Assembly (NCBI GenBank): GCA_905199285.1 | Contig: CAJKFZ010000075.1 | Location: 1-11,483 of the forward strand | Length of the DNA stretch: 11,483 bases | Direction: 5' to 3' | Source of the DNA: an uncultured Ruminococcus sp. | GTDB taxonomy: Bacteria > Bacillota > Clostridia > Oscillospirales > Ruminococcaceae | Part shown: positions 6,910-11,483 of the stretch, one piece after another | How positions within the stretch are numbered: the first letter of the stretch is position 1 | Layout of the letters: each line of letters begins with the position of its first letter | Program-made: the position numbers and the translations under genes | Notes under the pieces: generated by a model | What the model was told of the DNA's origin: nothing | What the model saw: only the letters and a program-made list of their open reading frames with translations | Database searches by the model: none

Positions 6910-7294
6910 ATTCCGCTTTTCTCCTTAAATATTTTTGTAAACTCAGTCTGAACAAAGTCCTTTTTATCGCCGTTTATGTACGGTTCAAGCCATAGTGCTC
7001 CGGCATTGTCGTTATACCTTGCTGGAACTGATACTCAGGATGATAATACAGCCGTCTTGCCTGCGGCGAACCTGTTACAAGCGAAACGGAATATGTATCC
7101 TCGCCGTTAATCGTTTCCTCACCCTCAACAGATACAAAGGTCTGATTATTCTGCATATCGCCTGTATCGAACGGCATTGTTTCTGAATCAAGCAAATCTT
7201 TTCTCAGCTTCTCCATAGCTTCTGAGGCAGCGGCTTTAGCAGCATTCTCGATGTTCTTTATTGCCTGTTTATCGAGCTTTATTTCAATTCTCAT
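6906..7294 (-). pseudogene. gp10-like minor capsid / head-tail joining gene, disrupted by a one-base frameshift
   Basis: The start is the ATG at 7294 in a TGATG overlap with the stop of the head closure gene; a TTG at 7297 is a weaker option. The frame reads a Lys/Ala-rich N-terminal helix, then PFDTGDMQNN and RRLYYHPEYQFQ (the usual core of HK97-gp10-like or Minor_capsid_2 proteins), but ends abnormally at a TAA at 6974. From 7022 the -1 frame continues with ARYNDNAGALWLEPYINGD, KKDF and more, stopping at a TGA (6906-6908) that overlaps the next gene's ATG exactly as elsewhere in this operon. Homologs normally carry N-A-G-x-x-W-x-E-P-[YW] just after the HPEY-Q-F-Q block. One missing base near 7022, for example CAG ACA AGG becoming CAG CAA GG, explains it. 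It may be a real lesion or a sequence error. The intact length would be about 130 aa. Confidence 0.8.
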
Positions 7295-7629
7295 CAAATC
7301 AGCTCCAGTCTTGTATAATTGACCGTTCCGTCGGGATTCTTAGCTTTTTCGGACGCATATATCCTGCGTTTAACGCCGCTCAGAAGCCGCACTTCACCGT
7401 TTATGACGTCTGTATCGGGAGCGATATCTCCGTTGAAAAGTGCCTCGCCCGAAAGCGTTATGAGCTGTTTTTCGGCAGTGATCTTCTGCTTCGTTTTTTC
7501 GCTGTAGAAACATTTTCCCTCAAATACAACAGTCCGTTTCGGAGAACCGTCACGGTTAAGACCGTCCTCACGGTACACGGTCACGGGAGTATTACAAACC
7601 TTGTCGGGAACTAAACTCGGGAACTTCAT
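7294..7629 (-). CDS. Head closure / minor capsid protein
   Basis: 111 aa, starting in an ATGA overlap with the connector gene. The protein is predicted to be mostly beta: VCNTPVTVYREDGLNRDGSP near the N-terminus, ITAEKQLITLSGEALFNGDI (50-69), then a GVKRRIYASEKAKNPDGTVNYT stretch near the C-terminus (about 85-106). N-P-D-G-T-V-N-Y-T near the end is common in clostridial phage proteins at this locus. In siphophages the second small gene after the connector encodes the stopper that seals the packaged head before tail attachment. Assignment rests on gene order, size and these motifs. Confidence 0.75.
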   Translation of the reverse strand: MKFPSLVPDKVCNTPVTVYREDGLNRDGSPKRTVVFEGKCFYSEKTKQKITAEKQLITLSGEALFNGDIAPDTDVINGEVRLLSGVKRRIYASEKAKNPDGTVNYTRLELI

Positions 7630-7985
7630 ACGTCCAGCCCCCTATAGCAAAGTCCGGTCTGCATGAGCAGATTATATACCTCGCTTGTTGTGGTTATGCC
7701 GCCGACTGTCACTATCTTTGATTTGTCAAATGACATCGAAACTCCCGATATGCTGTAGGAGCTGAGCGGACTGTTCAGCAGCTCCGCATTGTCGTAAGCA
7801 AAGTCTGCATGAAGCTGCACTGCCTCTTTAATGAGTTCCTGCTGGAACTCTGTCAGGTTCTCAAATCCTGCCTTGACTATTCTGTTGAACGTCAGGCTGT
7901 CCACAGATCGGCAGGCGGCTTTCAGATATTTTTCAAGCTCATCTTTCGGAACAGAACCGCTGTACTCGTCAGGATTCAGGTACAT
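7626..7985 (-). CDS. Head-tail connector (gp6/adaptor-like)
   Basis: 119 aa, starting 17 nt inside the end of the preceding 76-aa gene and ending in an ATGA overlap with the head closure gene. The N-terminal two thirds is helical: EYSGSVPKDELEKYLKAACR, then SVDSLTFNRI (28-37) and a long helix at about 45-70, as in HK97 gp6 and YqbG adaptors. A short strand segment with GVSMSFDKSKIV follows, and a C-terminal helix ends LLMQTGLCYRGLDV, a typical L-x-x-[TS]-G-L-x-Y-R-G ending. Adaptors form a ring below the portal and dock the closure protein. Confidence 0.8.
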   Translation of the reverse strand: MYLNPDEYSGSVPKDELEKYLKAACRSVDSLTFNRIVKAGFENLTEFQQELIKEAVQLHADFAYDNAELLNSPLSSYSISGVSMSFDKSKIVTVGGITTTSEVYNLLMQTGLCYRGLDV

Positions 7986-8199
7986 TTCCCTTCACCTTGT
8001 CTTTCAGCTTTTTGTTTTCCGAAACGACCTTGTTGTATTTATCAAGCAGCTCGTCGTACTCCCTGCGGCTTACGGTGCTTGACGATGAACGCTCAATAAG
8101 CTCCCCGTCATCACCGTAAATATCAAATCCCTGCGCAAGGTACGAATTCTTTTCGCTCTCGCTGATGGTGTACTGCTTGTTAGCTTTTATCGCTTTCAT
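7969..8199 (-). CDS. Small head-region protein of unknown function
   Basis: 76 aa, with AAGGAGG before the ATG and starting 12 nt after the major capsid stop. Residues 1-33 (MKAIKANKQYTISESEKNSY...GFDIY-DDGELIE) form a compact region, followed by a Ser-rich hinge (about 37-44) and a charged probable coiled coil at 46-70 (YDELLDKYNKVVSENKKLK). Similar small proteins often follow the capsid gene in clostridial prophages, and the coiled coil suggests a multimerising or partner-binding part. I cannot assign a specific function. Capsid decoration is possible but not supported by a motif. Confidence 0.65.
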   Translation of the reverse strand: MKAIKANKQYTISESEKNSYLAQGFDIYGDDGELIERSSSSTVSRREYDELLDKYNKVVSENKKLKDKVKGNVPES

Positions 8200-8211
8200 T
8201 TCAATTCCTCC

Positions 8212-9108
8212 TTACTCTGCGGCATGGATGATACATCCGTCCTTGAAAAGATGATCTATCGCAAACGTGCCGTTGTAGCGTCTGTTCTGATACAGGTAAT
8301 TGTCAGCAGTTCTGCTGTCCGTACCGGGTCCGAACAGATGAATATACGAATATTTAACTCTGGAAACCTGAGCCTGCGGATCGACAAAAATATAGTCGAT
8401 AGATTTTGCATTTTCCGCAGCCTTGCAGCCTTCTGTGAAATCGTAAGACGTCTTGAATCTTGCGGACGGCACGGTCACAATATTTCCGATATCGTCAATA
8501 GAATGGACTCGTCTGTCGATACCGCCGCCCTGCTTGATATCAAGAGTTCTCTGAATTTCCTCTGCGTTTTTAAGCAGCTTTTTATACTGCGGTGTGCAGA
8601 AAAGAACAAGTCTGTCGAGTGGAACTCCGGTATCTTCCAGCTTTTCGAGATTTTCGTCAAAGTCGAGGAGGATATTTGCGGCTGTCAGAGCTGTCGTTTT
8701 GATCTGTGCGCCAACTCTTTCCGCTTCGGAATAGAGCTTTGAAAATGTATAGCAGTCAAGTTCCGGGATAGCCTGAGTGCGGTCAAAACGGTTCTGAATA
8801 TTTGCAAGAGAAACCACAGTGTCGCTTTCATCGAAGTCCATAGGATCAACAACGAACTCTATCGAACGGTCGTGATCGAGAGTCTTTGTTTCGTAGTCGT
8901 TCTCGTAGCTTCCCTGAGAAAATCCCAGCGAGCCTCTTGTGTGATCTTTATAGCCCGATACTGAAAGAGTTGGTATTTTGATCGTTTTACCGCCTGTCAG
9001 CTGAATATCGGTGTTTGAATGATAGAGAGCGTCGGAAACAGATTCCTGACCGTAAAGCTCCCTGAGCTGATTTGAAAAAGTATCAGCATAATTGATAATG
9101 TTTGGCAT
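8212..9108 (-). CDS. Major capsid protein (HK97-like fold)
   Basis: 298 aa, with AAAGGTG upstream of the ATG. The layout matches HK97-fold capsid proteins that lack a fused scaffold: an N-terminal arm (1-30), a Gly-rich stretch likely to be the E-loop (38-75, with IKIPTLSVSGY and YENDYETKTL), strands with RSIEFVVDPMDFDES (81-95), a spine helix (about 97-130), a P-domain with LVLFCTPQYKKLLKNA (167-182) and A-domain segments to the C-terminus. A separate scaffold gene lies immediately upstream and connector genes immediately downstream, the standard order. It should self-assemble with the scaffold into the procapsid. No protease gene is present in the window. Confidence 0.92.
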   Translation of the reverse strand: MPNIINYADTFSNQLRELYGQESVSDALYHSNTDIQLTGGKTIKIPTLSVSGYKDHTRGSLGFSQGSYENDYETKTLDHDRSIEFVVDPMDFDESDTVVSLANIQNRFDRTQAIPELDCYTFSKLYSEAERVGAQIKTTALTAANILLDFDENLEKLEDTGVPLDRLVLFCTPQYKKLLKNAEEIQRTLDIKQGGGIDRRVHSIDDIGNIVTVPSARFKTSYDFTEGCKAAENAKSIDYIFVDPQAQVSRVKYSYIHLFGPGTDSRTADNYLYQNRRYNGTFAIDHLFKDGCIIHAAE

Positions 9109-9111
9109 ATT

Positions 9112-9651
9112 TTACACCTTTCCTTTCTTCTTTATCCCGAAAGCCTGTGAAAGTCTATCGCTGTCGGGATTTTTTTCTTTTGAACCGCTGTCAGCTCCAA
9201 CCTTGAAACCTCCTGCGGATTTATCAGACTTAGCGTCAGATTTCCAGTCCGGATACTTCTTGGCGACCGACTGCAAAGCGGCTGCAATGTCGCTGCCGTC
9301 ACGCTTTACGAGGTTTTCGGCAAGCACGACAGCGTCCTCGATACAGTCCGGCTTGAATCCGATTTTCAAAGCTTCAAGCTGCGTTTTCAGAGTGAGATTT
9401 TCAGCTTTGAGCTTGTCGTTTTCCGACAGCTCCGGAACATCGGACGGAGACTTTTCCTCCGTTTCAGACTTCTCCTCGGAGTTGGATTCTGCTCCTTCAA
9501 CGTTTTCGCCCGCCTGCTTGTCATCGGAAGCTTTTCCCTCAGCATCGCCGCTCTTCGGCGGCTCTTCTTTTTTCTCCTCCGGCTTTTCGGCTTCGGGAGA
9601 TTCGGACTTCTTCTGATCTTCCTCTTCCGGTTTCTTCTTTTCTTCTGCCAT
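9112..9651 (-). CDS. Capsid scaffolding protein
   Basis: 179 aa ending 3 nt before the capsid ATG. Residues 1-75 are extremely charged (Glu, Lys, Ser, Pro) and look disordered. Residues 76-98 form a heptad-like coiled coil (ENDKLKAENLTLKTQLEALK). Residues 98-137 hold a small conserved block (GFKPDCIEDAVVLAENL, then AALQSVAKKYPDWK) familiar from Firmicutes phage scaffolds. The C-terminus (164-179, SDRLSQAFGIKKKGKV) is a short basic helix like those that bind capsid protein in other scaffolds. It would guide procapsid assembly and then leave. The ribosome binding site GAGAGG is about 10 nt upstream of the ATG. The gene is separated from the upstream partner ORF by two hairpins. Confidence 0.88.
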   Translation of the reverse strand: MAEEKKKPEEEDQKKSESPEAEKPEEKKEEPPKSGDAEGKASDDKQAGENVEGAESNSEEKSETEEKSPSDVPELSENDKLKAENLTLKTQLEALKIGFKPDCIEDAVVLAENLVKRDGSDIAAALQSVAKKYPDWKSDAKSDKSAGGFKVGADSGSKEKNPDSDRLSQAFGIKKKGKV

Positions 9652-9690
9652 GAGTTTTTAACCTCTCTTTCTTGGTTTGGGGTATAATAA

Positions 9691-9712
9691 AAACGCCCTT
9701 TATAGAGCGTTT
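9691..9712 (-). terminator. Terminator-like hairpin, distal of a tandem pair
   Basis: On minus-strand RNA, AAACGCTCT pairs with AGGGCGTTT (one U-G wobble, 4-nt loop ATAA) and is followed by TTATTATACC; counting the stem end there is a run of five T. The opposite strand would have an A-C mismatch in place of the wobble, supporting use on minus-strand transcripts. It lies between the 63-aa partner gene and the scaffold gene. Confidence 0.6.
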
Positions 9713-9735
9713 AAATTCGTATTTATAGTATGAAG

Positions 9736-9759
9736 AAACCGCCCATTTCTGAGCGGTTT
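9736..9759 (-). terminator. Terminator-like hairpin, proximal of a tandem pair
   Basis: On minus-strand RNA, AAACCGCTCA pairs with TGGGCGGTTT around a GAAA loop (GNRA type), with one U-G wobble. The tail is TTTCTTCAT. It begins 5 nt after the stop codon of the partner ORF. It is closely similar to the hairpin 24 nt downstream, so the pair may be a duplication. Together they would end transcripts started at the promoter at 10494-10521, and must be passed by late operon transcription. Confidence 0.6.
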
Positions 9760-9764
9760 GAAAA

Positions 9765-9956
9765 TTATTCAACAATAAATCTGTTAAGTTCACGAATGGT
9801 CATATCCACAGGTTCAATGCCTTTTTCCTTACAATATCGGCTTATCTCTCTGTAATTGTAATGAACATCATCTGCTGAAAAAGCTGATGTAAAACCTCCG
9901 GCAACTTCTGCGGCTTCATCTAAATCTCTCATTTTTTTAATATCTTCATGTGACAT
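9765..9956 (-). CDS. 63-aa partner ORF of the GNAT-like gene, function unknown
   Basis: The ATG at 9956 is 7 nt after AGGAGG. An earlier ATG at 9962 overlaps the GNAT stop as ATGA but is only 1 nt from that site, so 9956 is the better start. The product, beginning MSHEDIKKMRDLDEAAEVAGG, is acidic and likely helical: an N-terminal helix (2-16), a Gly/Ser/Ala turn region, then YREISRYCKEKGIEPVDMT and RELNRFI near the C-terminus. There is no signal peptide, membrane segment or DNA-binding motif that I can name. Tight coupling to the GNAT-like gene and the terminator pair right after it suggest the two act together, for example as effector and immunity or antitoxin. That is inference only. Confidence 0.75.
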   Translation of the reverse strand: MSHEDIKKMRDLDEAAEVAGGFTSAFSADDVHYNYREISRYCKEKGIEPVDMTIRELNRFIVE

Positions 9957-9958
9957 TA

Positions 9959-10471
9959 TCATCCCTCCTCAAAGTTATAGATATCAAGCAGTTTGGCTGC
10001 GGTTTCTTCATCAATTAACATTCTATAAGGGTGCGGACGTCCTAAAAGAACAGCTCCGAGAGTTTGACTGTAATGTTTTACAAGTTCGCTGTTTTTTGCG
10101 TCCATAAAAACAAATCCGCCGTATCCTTTTTCAACTGATACCTGAGCTGCGATCGCAAAAAGATGTCCGCCGACTCCGTTAAATTGCTTTTCTTTCCCGA
10201 GATTATGCGGAGCGCTTTCTGCAATATTTACGTATACAGCCATATCCCGCTTGAAATCCGTAACAGCAACAAGTCCCTGAATGGTATCGTTGCCTGTTAA
10301 GTGAAGTTTATAGATCTCTGCGCCGGAAAGTTTATCGTCAAGCCAGTTGAACTTCCAGCCTTTCAGAGCGGATAGTTCTTTTTTACTTGCTTTCTCAAAG
10401 ATCGTAGGTACAAAATCGCCTGTTTTAGTATCTTCAAGACATGGGGTAAATTTATCAATTAAAAGATTCAT
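9959..10471 (-). CDS. GNAT-fold acetyltransferase-like protein, nested in frame at the end of the minor capsid gene
   Basis: 170 aa starting MNLLIDKFTPCLEDTKTG at an ATG with GGGAGG 8 nt upstream and a consensus promoter upstream of that, so it looks like a complete separate gene. It is also in frame with the minor capsid protein, as residues 331-500 of that reading frame. The GNAT signature is clear. A strand (MAVYVNIAESAPH, residues 77-89 of this protein) leads into Q-F-N-G-V-G (96-101), the Q/R-x-x-G-x-G/A acetyl-CoA pyrophosphate loop. Then follow a helix (102-114), a strand GYGGFVFMDAKN (116-127), and a helix with the GNAT-typical ELVKHYSQTLGAV (129-141). The substrate is not apparent. 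Family GNATs act on small molecules, proteins or charged tRNA (TacT-type toxins). The gene is coupled to a 63-aa ORF. The region looks AT-richer by eye than its neighbours. Confidence 0.8.
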   Translation of the reverse strand: MNLLIDKFTPCLEDTKTGDFVPTIFEKASKKELSALKGWKFNWLDDKLSGAEIYKLHLTGNDTIQGLVAVTDFKRDMAVYVNIAESAPHNLGKEKQFNGVGGHLFAIAAQVSVEKGYGGFVFMDAKNSELVKHYSQTLGAVLLGRPHPYRMLIDEETAAKLLDIYNFEEG

Positions 10472-11483
10472 TCCCTGCGCCTCCCTTGACTCTATTATAC
10501 CACTTTTCTCCGAATTGTCAACATTTTCGCCGAAATAAATCTTCTCACGACTGTAATCACGTTTGAGGATGAGTTTGCCCTCTTCCTCATTGACCTTATC
10601 AATGAAGTCACGAAGCTTTTTCTGTGCTTCACGAAGATCCCTGTTTGCTTTTTTGACATTGTCGGGATCGGAAAATCCCTCGGCTTTGCGTTTAGCTCTG
10701 CGGACTTCATTTTCAAGTCTGCGCTGCTTCTGCTCAAGCTTGTAACGCTTTTCGATTTCGGAATTATCGATAGCTTTTGGAAGCGGATCGCCGTCAACAT
10801 ACAAAGTAATAGTATGCCGGCAATTCGGATGAAAAAGTCCAGAATGAATGGCAGTCGAGAGCAGCGGAAACCATTTGCCGCAGTAGTTGGATTTTCCCCA
10901 CAATTCACCATTTTCACGCTCCTCGATCTCGCCGTCCCAGAAACTGAAAACATCGTCAATGTACGGTCGTCCCTGCCAAGGAAGGCAGATATCGCTGCAC
11001 ATACTGTATTTAGTGACCTGCACCGTATCATAGCCCAAAGACTTGATTTTTGCAGCTTCTCCCTGAAGCTTTGCTCTGGTTGAAGTAGTTCTGAGAGCCA
11101 TGCGAACATAATCTGCAATATTCACACGTCTGCCGTCACGGTACACGATGCAGTTGATTCCTTTATCGAGAAAATCTCTCACTGCCATATCAATAGCTTG
11201 CTGCAAAGTTACGCTTCCGGTGCTCATAGCAAGCTGAGCCTTGTTGACAGTCTGGCGGTACACATCGTCCATAGTCCTGAGAGCGGCAGTCTCGGCGTGT
11301 TTTTCGAGATTGACAACATTGTCGATAAGCTTTGTCACTTTGGTGTCGTCAACTCCGAAAAACTTAGGTTCACGGTTAAGAGAGATCTGCGTAGTTCCGG
11401 AAATCTTTTCAGACTGCAAAACTGTAATACCGTTCACGCCTTCCTTGAACTGCTCCTCCATGAGCTGACGTGTTTCGCTGTCG
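9959..11483 (-). CDS. Phage minor capsid protein (Phage_min_cap2/MuF-like) fused in frame to a GNAT-like domain, 5' partial
   Basis: The frame is open to the right edge. An ATG at 11461 exists but has no ribosome binding site and the frame continues upstream, so the true start is outside the window. Numbering from that Met: helical region 40-105, then GRRVNIADYVRMALRTTS (110-127), CSDICLPWQGRPY (155-167) and HPNCRHTITLY (211-221), which are the conserved core and Cys/His end of Firmicutes minor capsid proteins that sit at the portal. Residues 232-300 are a charged coiled coil, and KRDYSREKIYFG (300-311) looks like the usual C-terminal end. No stop follows. Instead about 20 linker residues, encoded by promoter and ribosome-binding-site DNA, join it to the GNAT-like domain (331-500). 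Normal relatives would stop near residue 311, from memory. Read-through fusion and separate expression of the second part are both possible. Confidence 0.85.
   Translation of the reverse strand, partial: DSETRQLMEEQFKEGVNGITVLQSEKISGTTQISLNREPKFFGVDDTKVTKLIDNVVNLEKHAETAALRTMDDVYRQTVNKAQLAMSTGSVTLQQAIDMAVRDFLDKGINCIVYRDGRRVNIADYVRMALRTTSTRAKLQGEAAKIKSLGYDTVQVTKYSMCSDICLPWQGRPYIDDVFSFWDGEIEERENGELWGKSNYCGKWFPLLSTAIHSGLFHPNCRHTITLYVDGDPLPKAIDNSEIEKRYKLEQKQRRLENEVRRAKRKAEGFSDPDNVKKANRDLREAQKKLRDFIDKVNEEEGKLILKRDYSREKIYFGENVDNSEKSGIIESREAQGMNLLIDKFTPCLEDTKTGDFVPTIFEKASKKELSALKGWKFNWLDDKLSGAEIYKLHLTGNDTIQGLVAVTDFKRDMAVYVNIAESAPHNLGKEKQFNGVGGHLFAIAAQVSVEKGYGGFVFMDAKNSELVKHYSQTLGAVLLGRPHPYRMLIDEETAAKLLDIYNFEEG
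10480..10486 (-). promoter_or_regulatory. Ribosome binding site inside the minor capsid frame
   Basis: AAGGGAGG on the minus strand ends 8 nt before the in-frame ATG at 10471. A site this good in the middle of a coding frame supports internal initiation of the GNAT-like protein. It lies very close to the predicted transcription start, so the leader would be only about 16 nt. Confidence 0.7.
10494..10521 (-). promoter_or_regulatory. Consensus sigma-A-type promoter within the minor capsid reading frame
   Basis: On the minus strand TTGACA (10521-10516) and TATAAT (10499-10494) are both perfect consensus, 16 bp apart. Transcription would start near 10487, just upstream of the GNAT-like gene. The promoter bases are translated as V-D-N-S-E-K-S-G-I-I in the minor capsid frame. 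No operator repeat is obvious, so expression could be constitutive, including in the prophage state when late genes are silent. Confidence 0.85.

Noticed and set aside
7015..7030. Programmed -1 frameshift in the gp10-like gene
   Set aside because: No slippery heptamer or downstream structure is visible, and this family is not known for frameshifting; a one-base change is simpler.
9092..9616. A 174-codon Ser/Phe-rich plus-strand frame
   Set aside because: It mirrors the Glu/Lys-rich scaffold gene; Ser and Phe runs are the expected antisense of GAA and GAG codons.
9683..9688. TATAAT on the plus strand as a possible -10
   Set aside because: No -35 hexamer lies at a suitable distance and no plus-strand gene follows; the bases belong to the T-rich tail of the minus-strand hairpin.
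10495..11118. A 207-codon minus-strand frame overlapping the minor capsid gene
   Set aside because: It is an alternate-frame shadow of the minor capsid coding region, without a family match or ribosome binding site.
1..11483. CRISPR arrays, tRNA or rRNA genes, insertion sequences, attachment sites
   Set aside because: No repeat-spacer pattern, cloverleaf, transposase or integrase was seen; the window is filled by phage structural genes.

Overview
The window is a slice of a siphovirus-type prophage or phage late operon. Every gene I can support lies on the minus strand, so the operon reads from the right edge to the left edge. The gene order and protein families (Phage_min_cap2/MuF-like protein, scaffold, HK97-fold capsid, small connectors, tail tube, frameshifted tail chaperones, tape measure, Tal hub), the strong GGAGG ribosome binding sites and the moderate GC content point to a Bacillota host. 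A gut clostridial lineage such as Ruminococcus/Oscillospiraceae is my guess from protein style. There is no tail sheath gene, which fits a long non-contractile tail.

Layout in transcription order: a minor capsid protein, cut off at its 5' end by the right edge, whose reading frame runs into a GNAT-fold acetyltransferase-like domain (9959-11483); a 63-aa partner ORF (9765-9956); two tandem terminator-like hairpins (9691-9759); scaffold (9112-9651); major capsid protein (8212-9108); a 76-aa protein (7969-8199); head-tail connector (7626-7985); head closure protein (7294-7629); a gp10-like minor capsid gene broken by a one-base frameshift (6906-7294); tail terminator (6514-6909); tail tube (6052-6510); two overlapping tail assembly chaperone frames (5376-6021); a hairpin (5341-5370); tape measure protein (2221-5310); a small distal-tail protein (1874-2221); a Tal/hub protein with a C-terminal adhesin-like end (175-1863); and the start of another tail protein (1-161). 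Most genes are tightly packed, with ATGA, TGATG or TAATG overlaps, so this is one transcription unit. Terminase and portal should lie to the right, lysis genes to the left. No gap longer than 300 bases lacks a gene.

The most striking element is at 9691-10521. A perfect consensus promoter (TTGACA, 16 bp, TATAAT) sits inside the minor capsid reading frame. It is followed by a good ribosome binding site, an in-frame ATG that starts a complete 170-aa GNAT-like protein, a coupled 63-aa partner gene, and two terminator-like hairpins. This is the architecture of a phage moron: a separately transcribed cargo cassette inside the late operon. Here it is also translationally fused to the virion minor capsid protein, which recalls MuF-linked effector/immunity modules. 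Its function is not known from sequence alone.

Other points of interest are a likely programmed +1 frameshift in the tail chaperone genes, a genuine-looking frameshift in the gp10-like gene, and two separate Trp/Phe repeat arrays with regular alternating spacing in the tape measure protein.
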